DNA from: Actinomycetes bacterium
Lineage (GTDB): Bacteria > Actinomycetota > Actinomycetes > Actinomycetales > Cellulomonadaceae
Direction of reading: 5' to 3'
Assembly (NCBI GenBank): GCA_023389455.1
Contig: JAEWEJ010000148.1
Span: forward strand, 1-37,500
DNA length: 37,500 nt
Shown here: positions 30,163 through 37,500 of the stretch, in pieces
How the letters are laid out: the number at the start of each line of letters is the position of its first letter
How positions within the stretch are numbered: the stretch's first letter is position 1
The notes under the pieces: generated by a model
What the model saw: only the letters and a program-made list of their open reading frames with translations
The model's database searches: none
Told to the model about the DNA's origin: nothing
Made by a program: the position numbers and the translations under genes

Positions 30163-31523
30163 CTGATCGCTCGACATCGTGGTATCCGCTTGCGGCGACC
30201 GATCCCGTGCCGGGCGACCCCGCGGCGCTGACTCAGCAGGCCATCGAGCACGGTGAGGTCGCGACACACATCCGGCTCGCCGCAGAGTCGCTCGGAGAGC
30301 TCGGGAATGACTCAAGCATGCAGTCGCTCGCAGTCGACACGGTGCGCGGCCGGGCCGTCGCGCTAGGGAATGCCCTTGAGAAGGCGCGCGCTCGCTACCT
30401 CGCCGTAGCCCGCGCGCTCAACGCCTACGCCTCCGCCCTGCGCCACGCCCAGGAAGCCGCCGACGCCCTCCTCGCACGCGCACGCGCGACGCAGCAGTCC
30501 CTCGACGAGGCCACGCAGCAGCGGCTACGCGCGGCGATCCTCCTGCGCGACCTCGAGGACGACCCCGCCGCAGACCCGGCGGACGTCCGGACCATCAGCA
30601 ACCGCCTCACGTCCGCCCGCACCGCGGTCGACGAAGCCGAGCTCCGGCTGGCAGGCCTGCGCGAGGAGCTCGAGGCCATCAAGCAGGAGCGCGACGCGGC
30701 AGCCCAACGGGCGATCGACCTCATCACCGAGGCCAGGGCGAACGACGGCCTGGACGACGGCTGGTGGGAGGACTGGGGGCTGGAGGTCGCGACACAGGTC
30801 TCCGACGTCGCCGGGACGGTCGCGACGATCACGGGCACGGCGGCGCTCGTGCTGTGCTGGGTCCCGATCCTGGGCCCGGCGCTGGCACTGACCGCGACGA
30901 TCGCGGGCGCCGCCTCGCTCGTCGCCAACTTCCTGCTCGCGCACAACGGCGAGAAGGGCTGGGCCGACTTCGGCATCGACGCGCTCGGGATGATCTCGTT
31001 CGGCTGGGGCAGGGCCGTCGGCCGAGGACTGCAGCACCTGGCCAGGGAGATGCCCGAGGCCCTCACCGCGGTCCGTGGCCTCACGTCCCGCTCGGGCAAT
31101 CCCGCCATCAGCGCCGCCACCGAGGTCGTGAACGCAGCGACGCGCGGCCGGCTGCCCGCCGCCGGCCTCACCGTGCGCGGCCTGTTCGCGAACGGCTGGC
31201 GAGCCGCGCCGGACACGTTCCGCGCAGCCTTCCAGACAGCGTTGCTCCGGGTCGGCACAGGACCCCGAGGGCTGCTCTCGATGGCGGGCCACGGCGACGT
31301 CGTCGCGAGCCGCGCCCTGCTGGACGACGTCGCGTCCGTCGTCACGCATCCCCAGGCGACGGACCTGCTGAACCCGCTGCTCGCCAAGGCGTCCAGCCTC
31401 GAGCAGCAGGTGGTGTGGATCCACAGGATCGATGTCGCCACGAACGCCTACGGCGCCGGACAGATGCTCAGCGGCTTCATGTCCCCGCCGCAGGAGTCCG
31501 CGCGCGAGAGGCTGCGGCTGTGA
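30159..31523 (+). CDS. putative T7SS-secreted effector-like protein with coiled coil and hydrophobic segment
   Basis: A 454-residue protein. Its start (WYPLAATDPVPGDPAALTQQ) matches the pattern of T7SS signal domains of polymorphic toxins (VPGDP motif followed by helices). Residues ~85-185 form a long coiled coil (RATQQSLDEATQQRLRAAIL and EAELRLAGLREELEAIKQER). A hydrophobic Gly/Ala/Ile segment at ~225-265 (TITGTAALVLCWVPILGPAL) could insert into membranes. No nuclease or deaminase motif is visible in the C-terminal part. GTG 30159 overlaps the WXG100 stop; a longer upstream frame is a shadow. It may be a toxin of the pore-forming type or a structural substrate. Confidence 0.7.
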   Translation: MTDRSTSWYPLAATDPVPGDPAALTQQAIEHGEVATHIRLAAESLGELGNDSSMQSLAVDTVRGRAVALGNALEKARARYLAVARALNAYASALRHAQEAADALLARARATQQSLDEATQQRLRAAILLRDLEDDPAADPADVRTISNRLTSARTAVDEAELRLAGLREELEAIKQERDAAAQRAIDLITEARANDGLDDGWWEDWGLEVATQVSDVAGTVATITGTAALVLCWVPILGPALALTATIAGAASLVANFLLAHNGEKGWADFGIDALGMISFGWGRAVGRGLQHLAREMPEALTAVRGLTSRSGNPAISAATEVVNAATRGRLPAAGLTVRGLFANGWRAAPDTFRAAFQTALLRVGTGPRGLLSMAGHGDVVASRALLDDVASVVTHPQATDLLNPLLAKASSLEQQVVWIHRIDVATNAYGAGQMLSGFMSPPQESARERLRL

Positions 31524-32140
31524 GCGCCGCGCTGGTCGGCTCGGTCCGGTGCGCGACGCCTCCCGGCTGGGTCATCTGGTCCGTGGGCGACGGCGCCGCG
31601 GCGGCGGACCGCCTCACCTCGTCGCGCGACAGCCCGACGGCCGCGGCCTTGGCCGCCGCAGTCCTCTCCTTCGATGACGAGACGGCATCCCACCACGACG
31701 GCGCGCTGCTCGCCGGCTTGTGGCAGCCCGACGAGAACGCCGCGCCCGTCGCCTCGATGCGCATCCTGCTCACCGCTTCGACGTCACCCCGCATGACGCC
31801 CGAGCAGCTCCTCGCCTTCGCGTGGGAGCCACCGCCCGGCGACGACGTGCAGGTCCTCGACATCGCGGCCGACCCGGGCCACCTGGCCGCCGGCCCGGCC
31901 GTCGCGCAGATCGTGCGCGGCGTACGACCGCCCGCCCGCACGGGCAACGTGCTGGCGCGGCTGCTCACCGGCCGTACACGTCAGGTCGTCACCCAGGTCG
32001 TCTGGTACGTCCTGCCACCGGGGACCGACCAGGTCGTCGCGTGCCGGTTCGAGACGTCGAACCCGTACCTGCTGGAGGAGCTCGGCGTGCAGACGAACGC
32101 GATCACCGACTCCCTCGTCGTCGACCTGGAGCGCACGTGA
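31520..32140 (+). CDS. hypothetical protein, possible partner of the T7SS-like substrate (paralogue 1)
   Basis: A 206-residue soluble protein without signal peptide, opening MSAALVGSVRCATPPGWVIWSVGDG. It is Ala/Pro-rich with alternating short strands, ending with QVVWYVLPPGTDQVVACRFETSNPYLLEELGVQTNAITDSLVV. The end has the same layout as that of the next gene's product (a beta strand, PxG turn, strand, then a helix), suggesting distant duplication. GTGA overlaps join it to both neighbours. Cytoplasmic location and coupling to a secreted protein suit a chaperone or immunity role; this is inference. Confidence 0.65.
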   Translation: MSAALVGSVRCATPPGWVIWSVGDGAAAADRLTSSRDSPTAAALAAAVLSFDDETASHHDGALLAGLWQPDENAAPVASMRILLTASTSPRMTPEQLLAFAWEPPPGDDVQVLDIAADPGHLAAGPAVAQIVRGVRPPARTGNVLARLLTGRTRQVVTQVVWYVLPPGTDQVVACRFETSNPYLLEELGVQTNAITDSLVVDLERT

Positions 32141-32730
32141 GCGCGCACGCGCGCGGGGCCGTCGTCGTCACCCTCCCCGACGACTGGGCCGTGATCGAGC
32201 TGGGCGACGACGCCGCCCGCACCGCGGACGTCCAGGCACTGCTGACCGAGCGGCTCGGCGACGGGCCGCAGTGGGCGGACCTGCGCACGGACCTGACCCG
32301 CGTACTCCTCGACAGCACGGCCGCGGCCGCCGATGCGCACGGGTTGTTCGTCGCGCTCGCACCGGGAAGCGGCGACGGCCCACCCGTCCCCGCGTCGGTC
32401 TCCGTCCACCGCCTCCCCGGCCAGCGCGTCGATGCCCGCGGACGAGCCCTCCTCGCCGACCTCGCCCGCACCGACGCCGAACCCGGGCAGAGCCTCGACC
32501 TCGGCGAGACGCCGCACGGCGTCGTCCTGCGCCGCGTGCGCGCCCGGGACGAGACACCCGACGACGCCCGACGCGGCACGCTGCCCTCGTTGGTCGTCGA
32601 CTACTGGGTCGAACCGACCGGGTCGCCCGACCTTCTTCACCTGTCCTTCGCCAGCCCGATCGCCGGCGCCGGGGAGGCCCTCGTCGAGCTGTTCGACGCG
32701 ATCGTGCGCACGGTGCGGGTGCCCGGATGA
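32137..32730 (+). CDS. hypothetical protein, possible partner of the T7SS-like substrate (paralogue 2)
   Basis: A 197-residue soluble protein, opening MSAHARGAVVVTLPDDWAVIELGDDAARTADVQALL. The C-terminal half reads VVDYWVEPTGSPDLLHLSFASPIAGAGEALVELFDAIVRTVRV, parallel in layout to the preceding protein. No signal peptide or membrane segment is seen. It is the last gene of the five-gene coupled chain and is followed by a strong hairpin. An ATG overlapping its stop opens a 67-codon frame that does not look like a gene. Confidence 0.65.
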   Translation: MSAHARGAVVVTLPDDWAVIELGDDAARTADVQALLTERLGDGPQWADLRTDLTRVLLDSTAAAADAHGLFVALAPGSGDGPPVPASVSVHRLPGQRVDARGRALLADLARTDAEPGQSLDLGETPHGVVLRRVRARDETPDDARRGTLPSLVVDYWVEPTGSPDLLHLSFASPIAGAGEALVELFDAIVRTVRVPG

Positions 32731-33055
32731 GCGGGCGACCACCGCCCGAGAACGCGCCCGCCGCATCGTTGGCTCCCACCCGTTCCCGTTGTCCGTGCTC
32801 CCGCACCTCGACGAGCGGCACGGTCGTGTCCTCCCTGTCGCCCGGGCCCTCGCGCGAGCGCCCGCGTCGCGCCCGGTGCCGGACGCCGCGTCGCCGTGGA
32901 CCACGCGGGTGTCGAGGTCGTCAGCTGTGACGGCAAGACCCACGAGGCTGCCACAGAGCGTCACCGTGGCGCAGAGGTTTCGCGCCTGCGGGCGCAGGCG
33001 CGTGACGCGCTGGCTGTGCAGGCTCGGAGACGATCACCGTCGTCTCAGCACGTCG
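32731..33055. other. 325-bp convergent intergenic region
   Basis: No convincing gene on either strand; open frames here are Arg/Ser/Pro-rich as expected for non-coding GC-rich DNA. The only clear structure is the hairpin at 32981-33002. Confidence 0.5.
32981..33002. terminator. bidirectional terminator hairpin
   Basis: CGCGCCTGC and GCAGGCGCG form a perfect 9-bp stem with tetraloop GGGC, lying between the convergent T7SS-like chain and the EI24-like gene. There is no U-tract on either side, typical of GC-rich genomes. Confidence 0.5.
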
Positions 33056-33901
33056 TCAGAACGCGGGGCCCTCGGCCTGCGACCCTGCGCCCGTCTCGTC
33101 CCCTTCCGTGGAGAGCCCTGTGCTCGACGAGCTCACCGCCACCGAGCGGTCCCCACCCACACCCGCCACGCCCAGCACCCGATGCGCCAGCATCGTCGCC
33201 CCGGCCACCGCCGCGGGCATCGTCGCCACCGCACCGCCCGGCACCAGGAAGCACAGCTGCGTCGCCACCCCGAACCCCAGCGCCTCGCGCCGGTGCGCCC
33301 GCAGCAGCCGGTTCCGCTGAGCACGCGACAGCCCGCGCGACACCAGCGCGCGCGACGTCAGCTCGTGCGCCAGCACCCACCCGGTGAGCATCAGCCCGGC
33401 CACCCACCCCAGCACGGTCCCGACCACGGGCACCAGCCCCACCACCCCGGCGATCACCGCCACCAGCAGGCCTCGTGCCATGAGCGCGAACCCGTCCACA
33501 GCCCCCCGCCAGAACCCGGTGTCCCCGGAAGGCACGGTCCCGGTCTCGGCCAGCTCGACGGCCTTCCAGATCCGGTCGTAGAACGGCTCGCCGACCGTCA
33601 GCGTCAACGCGGTGAACGTGACCACGACGACCACCACGGTGGCGGCCAGCACCACGGCCTGCGCGGCCAGCTCGGCGGCGCGCTCCCAGAAGGGCGTCCA
33701 GTCGTCGGCGAACGGCGTGAGCCGGTCCGCGACCGTCCCCAGGTTGAGCACGAGCAGCACGATGGCGGTGAGCACGAGGATCCCGACGACCGCAGCGGGG
33801 ATCAGCCCGAGCGCCATGACCGTGGGCCGGCGCCGCCAGTACCCCCAGCCGCGCAGCAGCAGCCGCGCGCCGTCCAGCACCCCACCCTGGTCCTCAGCCA
33901 C
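33056..33901 (-). CDS. EI24/CysZ-like integral membrane protein
   Basis: A 281-residue protein of the EI24 domain family, to which the sulfate transporter CysZ belongs. It starts with GARLLLRGWGYWRRRPTVMALGLIPAAVVG, a typical N-terminal signature, followed by several transmembrane stretches (ILVLTAIVLLVLNL, VVLAATVVVVVVTFTALTL, VAVIAGVVGLVPVVGTVLGW). The GEPFYDRIW motif and the Arg-rich loop RAQRNRLLRAHRREALGFG before the last hydrophobic segment are also family features. The C-terminal ~40 residues are Ser/Gly-rich and variable. GTG start with no obvious ribosome binding site. No sulfate genes are nearby, so transport substrate is unknown. Confidence 0.87.
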   Translation of the reverse strand: MAEDQGGVLDGARLLLRGWGYWRRRPTVMALGLIPAAVVGILVLTAIVLLVLNLGTVADRLTPFADDWTPFWERAAELAAQAVVLAATVVVVVVTFTALTLTVGEPFYDRIWKAVELAETGTVPSGDTGFWRGAVDGFALMARGLLVAVIAGVVGLVPVVGTVLGWVAGLMLTGWVLAHELTSRALVSRGLSRAQRNRLLRAHRREALGFGVATQLCFLVPGGAVATMPAAVAGATMLAHRVLGVAGVGGDRSVAVSSSSTGLSTEGDETGAGSQAEGPAF

Positions 33902-33943
33902 CGAGCACCCCAGGCACCCGCACCCGAGCCACCGAGCACCCCA
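33896..33943. repeat. 17-bp direct repeat near the EI24 gene start
   Basis: AGCCACCGAGCACCCCA occurs at 33896-33912 and again at 33927-33943, a 31-bp period. The first copy overlaps the start codon of the EI24-like gene. It may be a duplicated regulator site or simple-sequence slippage in C-rich DNA. Confidence 0.5.
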
Positions 33944-34071
33944 CCACCTGCACCCCCGCCACCAGCACGTCAGCCACCCCGCACCTCACCCACCGAAGCA
34001 CCCACGGCGACCCTCTCGCCGCCGTCGCAGCGTAGGGCCAGCAGCCTGGCGAACCACCCCGCGACCCGCCC

Positions 34072-35418
34072 TCACTCCTCCGACGCCACCACCGGCGCCA
34101 CCTCGTCCACCACCGTGGACGACCGCCGCGTCAGCAGGAACAGCACGACCCCCGCGGCCATCAGCACCCCGGCGAGCAGCCAGTGCTGCGCCTCCTGCCG
34201 CGTGAGCAGCACCAGGCAGGACAGCACGGCGAGCACGGGCAGCCACGTGGGCGCGCGGAAGTGGTCGTGCTCGACGCGGTCGCGCCGCAGCACCAGCACG
34301 GCGACGTTCGTCGAGAGGAACACGAACAGCAGGAGCAGCACGACGGTCGACGCGAGGTCGACGAGCTCACCGGTCACGGCCAGGACGATCGCGACGAGGG
34401 TGGTCACGACGATCGCCACGCCCGGGGTCCGCCGGCGCGGCAGCACCCGGGACATCGGGGAGGGCAGAAGGCCGCGCTGCGCCATGCCGTAGCCCAGGCG
34501 GCTGGCCATGATCATCGTCAGCAGCGCGCCGTTGGCCACGGCGATGAGCGCGACCACCGCGAACACCCCGGGCGGCACGGCGCCGGCCACGCGCACCACC
34601 TCGAGCAGCGGGCCGCTGGAGTCGGCCAGCTCGTCGGGGGCCACGACGGCCGGTGCGATGAACCCGAGCAGCAGGTACACGACGCCGGCGGTGGCCAGCG
34701 CCCCGAACAGCGCCCGCGGGTAGACGCGCGACACGTCGCGGATCTCCTCGGCCAGGTTCGCGGACGTCTCGAAGCCGACGAACGAGTAGTAGGCGATGAG
34801 CGCGGACCCCAGCACGGCCACCCACACGCCCGACCCGCTGGGCGCCGTGAGGGCACCGCCCAGGTCGGCCTCGCCCCGCCCGATCACCCAGACGCCCAGC
34901 AGGATGACGACGACCAGGCCCAGCGTCTCGATCGCGGTCATGACGATGTTGGCGCGCAGCGACTCCTTGATGCCCCACGCGTTGACCACCGCGACGAGCG
35001 CGAGGAACGCGATGGCGGCCGGCACCTGCGGGACGTCGACGAACGCGGTGAGGTACTCGCCGGTGAACGCCAGCGACAGGCCCGCCGCGCTGACCATGCC
35101 CGCGGCGAGCATGCAGAACCCGACGAGGAACCCGGCGAGCGGGCTGCGGTACGCCTTCTCCGCGTACACGGCCGAGCCCCCGGCGTGCGGGTACTTGGTG
35201 ACCAGCTCGGCGTACGAGAACGCGGTGAGCAGCGCCATGACCAGCGCGATCGCGAACGCGAGCCACACCAGCCCGCCGGCTTCGCCGGCCATCTCGCCGA
35301 TCAGCGCGTACACCCCGGCACCGAGCACGTCACCGAGGATGAACAGGAACAGCAGCGGGCCGGTCACGCCCCGCTTCAGCCGGGGTGCACCCGCGGCCTT
35401 CTCCGTCTCGTTCGCCAC
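34072..35418 (-). CDS. APC-superfamily amino acid permease
   Basis: A 448-residue membrane transporter with about 12 transmembrane helices. The first helix carries GPLLFLFILGDVLGAGVYALIG, the conserved unwound Gly motif that binds the amino acid backbone in APC transporters. Other family features are FSYAELVTKYPHAGGSAVYAEKAY, IAYYSFVGFETSANLAEEIRDVSRVYPRAL and RLGYGMAQRGLLPSPM. The pattern resembles the cationic amino acid/YfnA-like branch. I chose GTG 35418 (VANETEK) because the upstream extension is Arg/Pro-rich and repeat-like. Substrate is not certain; proximity to arcA would fit arginine or a related amino acid. Confidence 0.9.
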   Translation of the reverse strand: MANETEKAAGAPRLKRGVTGPLLFLFILGDVLGAGVYALIGEMAGEAGGLVWLAFAIALVMALLTAFSYAELVTKYPHAGGSAVYAEKAYRSPLAGFLVGFCMLAAGMVSAAGLSLAFTGEYLTAFVDVPQVPAAIAFLALVAVVNAWGIKESLRANIVMTAIETLGLVVVILLGVWVIGRGEADLGGALTAPSGSGVWVAVLGSALIAYYSFVGFETSANLAEEIRDVSRVYPRALFGALATAGVVYLLLGFIAPAVVAPDELADSSGPLLEVVRVAGAVPPGVFAVVALIAVANGALLTMIMASRLGYGMAQRGLLPSPMSRVLPRRRTPGVAIVVTTLVAIVLAVTGELVDLASTVVLLLLFVFLSTNVAVLVLRRDRVEHDHFRAPTWLPVLAVLSCLVLLTRQEAQHWLLAGVLMAAGVVLFLLTRRSSTVVDEVAPVVASEE

Positions 35419-35477
35419 GCGCCGATTCTGGGACAGCGGCCCCGGGTCCGCGCGGTGAACGGGCGCGGGCAGCGGCG

Positions 35478-35528
35478 GCCCCGCCCCGCGACAGTGCGAC
35501 GCTGCGCGGACGCCCCGCCCCGCGACAG
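35478..35528. repeat. 17-bp direct repeat upstream of the APC permease gene
   Basis: GCCCCGCCCCGCGACAG occurs at 35478-35494 and 35512-35528, 34 bp apart (about three helical turns), in the 194-bp gap upstream of the permease gene at 35418. Shorter imperfect CGCGCGTCAC repeats follow to 35620. A duplicated operator is possible. Confidence 0.5.
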
Positions 35529-35612
35529 GAGCGACACCCACGGACGCGCTCCCCCGCGACCGCGCTCACCTGCGCACACGCGTCACGCCCGCGCGTCACC
35601 TGCGCCCGCGCG

Positions 35613-37040
35613 TCACCCCCGCGCCGCACGCCTCCCGCGCAGCCCCTGCGACACCGCGTAGATCCCGACGACCACCGCCACCAGCCCCGCGGTCGCGCCC
35701 AGCTGCGCGCGCGCCGCGTCGTCGGTGAGCATCAGCACCACCACCCCGCCGAGCCCGACCAGCGTCGCCCACGTCAGCCACGGGTAGCCCCACATCCGCA
35801 GCGGCAGGCCCTCGGGCCCGGCCTCGGCGACCAGCCGGGGCCGCAGCCGCAGCTGGGACACCGCGACCATCACCCACACCACCAGCAGGGACGCCCCGGC
35901 GGCGTTGAGCAGGATGCCCAGCAGCGCGTCGGGCAGCAGCCAGTTCAGCCCGACGGCCACGAGCGCCAGCACGACCGACACCAGCACCGCGACCCACGGC
36001 ACCTCGCGCTTCGAGACGCGCTGCAGCACCGTGGGCCCGTCGCCGCGCCCGGCCAGGGAGAACGCCATGCGGGACGTCGCGTAGATGTTCGCGTTGAACG
36101 CCGACAGCAGCGCCAGGACGACGACGACCTCCATGACACGCGCCGCCCCGGGCAGCCCGGCGACCTCGAGGACGGCGACGAACGGCCCGTCGACCAGCTG
36201 CGGGGCGTCCCACGGCAGGACGGTCACCATCACGGCGACGGCGCCGATGTAGAAGAGCATGATCCGCCACACGATCGAGCGGGTGGCACGGGCCACGGCC
36301 CGCTGCGGGTCGGCGGCCTCGGCCGACGCGATGGTGACGATCTCGATGCCGCCGAACGCGAAGACGACGACGAGCAGCCCGGCGGCGATCCCCGCCGGCC
36401 CGGTAGGCGCGAACCCGCCGTTGCCCAGCAGGTTCGACGTCCCGACGGGCTCGGTGCCCGGCAGCAGCCCCAGCACGAGCAGCACCCCGATGACGAGGAA
36501 CGCGACGATCGCGAGCACCTTGACGAGCGCGAACCAGAACTCGAACTCACCGAACTGCCGCACGCCCACGAGGTTGACCACGGCGAACACGGCGACGGCC
36601 GCGAGCGCGACCCCCCACTGCGGCACGCCGGGCAGCCACCCGGTGACGATCCGCGCGACCCCGGTGATCTCGACCCCGAGCACCATGATCAGCGTGAACC
36701 AGTAGACCCACCCGAGCGTGAACCCGGCCCAGCGCCCCAGCGCCTTCTCGGCGTACACGGAGAACGACCCGCTGGACGGCACGGCGGCGGCCATCTCGGC
36801 GAGCATCCGCATGACGAGCACGACGAGCAGCCCGGCGACGGCGTACGACACGAGCACGGCCGGCCCGGCCACCGCGATCCCGACCCCGCTGCCGAGGAAC
36901 AGCCCGGCACCGATCGCGGACCCGAGGCCCATCATCGTCAGGTGCCGGGGGCGCAGGGCGTGGCCGAGGGCGTGGTCGGCCCGGGCCGTGGGGTCGGCCA
37001 CGGCCGTGCGGGCCCCCGTCCGGTCGGCTGGTGAGGACAT
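35613..37040 (-). CDS. amino acid permease (APC family, GabP/AnsP-like)
   Basis: A 475-residue, about 12-helix transporter of the amino acid transporter (AAT) branch. Signature regions: GHALRPRHLTMMGLGSAIGAGLFLGSGVGI in the first helix, YAVAGLLVVLVMRMLAEMAAAVPSSGSFSVYAEKALG, FAFGGIEIVTIASAEAADPQRAVARATRSI and NANIYATSRMAFSLAGRGDGP, all typical of GABA, asparagine, aromatic or proline permeases. A strong AAGGCGGAAG lies upstream of ATG 37040; the longer frame to 37460 is a shadow of the arcA region. It is divergent from arcA, with a perfect inverted repeat in the gap, so joint regulation with arginine catabolism is plausible. Substrate is unproven. Confidence 0.92.
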   Translation of the reverse strand: MSSPADRTGARTAVADPTARADHALGHALRPRHLTMMGLGSAIGAGLFLGSGVGIAVAGPAVLVSYAVAGLLVVLVMRMLAEMAAAVPSSGSFSVYAEKALGRWAGFTLGWVYWFTLIMVLGVEITGVARIVTGWLPGVPQWGVALAAVAVFAVVNLVGVRQFGEFEFWFALVKVLAIVAFLVIGVLLVLGLLPGTEPVGTSNLLGNGGFAPTGPAGIAAGLLVVVFAFGGIEIVTIASAEAADPQRAVARATRSIVWRIMLFYIGAVAVMVTVLPWDAPQLVDGPFVAVLEVAGLPGAARVMEVVVVLALLSAFNANIYATSRMAFSLAGRGDGPTVLQRVSKREVPWVAVLVSVVLALVAVGLNWLLPDALLGILLNAAGASLLVVWVMVAVSQLRLRPRLVAEAGPEGLPLRMWGYPWLTWATLVGLGGVVVLMLTDDAARAQLGATAGLVAVVVGIYAVSQGLRGRRAARG

Positions 37041-37084
37041 GGAGCTTCCGCCTTGCTGGGAGGGGTGGCGACCGGCGGGCCGCC

Positions 37085-37107
37085 GGCGGACCACGGTAGT
37101 CCGCCGA
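37085..37107. promoter_or_regulatory. operator candidate between permease and arcA
   Basis: CGGCGGAC-CACGGTA-GTCCGCCG is a perfect 8-bp inverted repeat with a 7-base spacer, 45-67 bases upstream of the permease ATG. Within the spacer the minus strand reads TACCGT, a possible -10 hexamer. It suits a dimeric repressor controlling the permease and perhaps arcA. Confidence 0.45.
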
Positions 37108-37292
37108 CCTGGCCGCGTCGGGGGCCTGTCGTCCTCACCGCCGCCCGGTGCACGGCTGGTCAGCGGCTCGTCCTGTGGTGTCGCGCCCGGGCACCGACCT
37201 CTGGTGTGATCGAGGACACGGCGTCGACCGGGGCGACCGCAGGCGGCAGTCGCGACGAGGCGGCCCCGCGCCACCCGGACGGAAGGACGAGC

Positions 37293-37500
37293 ATGACCCC
37301 GCACGTCTCGGCAGGCTACGGCGTCCACTCCGAGGTGGGCCGCCTGCGCAAGGTCATGGTCTGCCGCCCCGGGCTCGCGCACCGCCGGCTGACCCCCACC
37401 AACAGCGACGAGCTCCTGTTCGACGACGTCCTGTGGGTGGAGAACGCCCAGCGGGACCACGCGGACTTCGTCGAGAAGATGACGTCGCGCGGCGTCGAGG
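37293..37500 (+). CDS. arcA: arginine deiminase (5' part, cut by window edge)
   Basis: Only the first ~69 codons are present. The peptide GVHSEVGRLRKVMVCRPGLAHRRLTPTNSDELLFDDVLWVENAQRDHADF is the conserved N-terminus of arginine deiminase, which hydrolyses arginine to citrulline and ammonia in the ADI pathway. The LLFDDVLWV motif carries substrate-binding Asp residues; the catalytic Cys and His lie further downstream. GGAAGGA precedes the ATG. Carbamate kinase and ornithine carbamoyltransferase genes may follow outside the window. Confidence 0.92.
   Translation, partial: MTPHVSAGYGVHSEVGRLRKVMVCRPGLAHRRLTPTNSDELLFDDVLWVENAQRDHADFVEKMTSRGVE

Noticed and set aside
32727..32930. 67-codon frame whose ATG overlaps the stop of the 197-residue gene
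   Set aside because: Overlap looks like coupling, but the product is a Pro/Arg/Ser-rich string without structure and most of it overlaps a gene-free, compositionally non-coding region.
34183..37034. Two long plus-strand frames rich in Gln, His and Arg opposite the permease genes
   Set aside because: Composition is what antisense of hydrophobic membrane proteins gives; transporter motifs are on the minus strand.
1..37500. CRISPR array
   Set aside because: No regularly spaced repeats of 25-40 bases were noticed, and no cas gene is present.

Overview
The window is very GC-rich with short intergenic gaps, frequent GTG starts and many 4-base ATGA/GTGA overlaps. Together with WXG100-type proteins, an Rv0909/MT0933-type small antitoxin and DUF6318-like lipoproteins, this points to a high-GC actinobacterium, perhaps a Cellulomonas-like member of the Micrococcales (inference from gene content; no marker gene or rRNA is present).

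Region 1 (about 0.8-17.7 kb) is a defence island. After a truncated ADP-ribosylglycohydrolase gene at the left edge come an HNH endonuclease with a zinc ribbon, a convergent C5-cytosine methyltransferase, and then a divergent run of four overlapping genes: a ~1608-residue HSP90-like ATPase fused to a DEAH helicase, a UvrD-like SF1 helicase, a DrmA-type helicase and a DrmB-type DUF1998 protein. A Vsr endonuclease converges on drmB, and a NERD-nuclease/UvrD-helicase gene follows. DrmA, DrmB and a C5 methyltransferase are the hallmark of DISARM, but DrmC and DrmE are not seen, and two extra ATP-driven machines, an HNH nuclease and Vsr are. This DISARM-like array is the most interesting system in the window. 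A strongly folded hairpin with a 19-bp stem sits in the 485-bp divergent gap between the methyltransferase and the operon.

Region 2 (17.7-32.7 kb) is an accessory cell-envelope and secretion region. It has an EcsC-like protein, a staphylococcal-nuclease-like thermonuclease, two copies of a translationally coupled lipoprotein + PKD-domain cassette plus a truncated third PKD copy, a VapBC-type toxin-antitoxin pair, and two WXG100/T7SS-substrate-like modules. One module is a minus-strand trio at 23.2-26.5 kb and the other a plus-strand chain of five overlapping genes at 29.3-32.7 kb. Small antitoxin-like genes and an SDR gene remnant lie between them. No T7SS core component (EccC ATPase and others) is visible.

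Region 3 (33-37.5 kb) looks like ordinary chromosome: an EI24/CysZ-like membrane protein, two APC-family amino acid permeases, and the 5' part of arginine deiminase (arcA), divergent from the second permease. No rRNA, tRNA, CRISPR array or intact insertion sequence was recognised.
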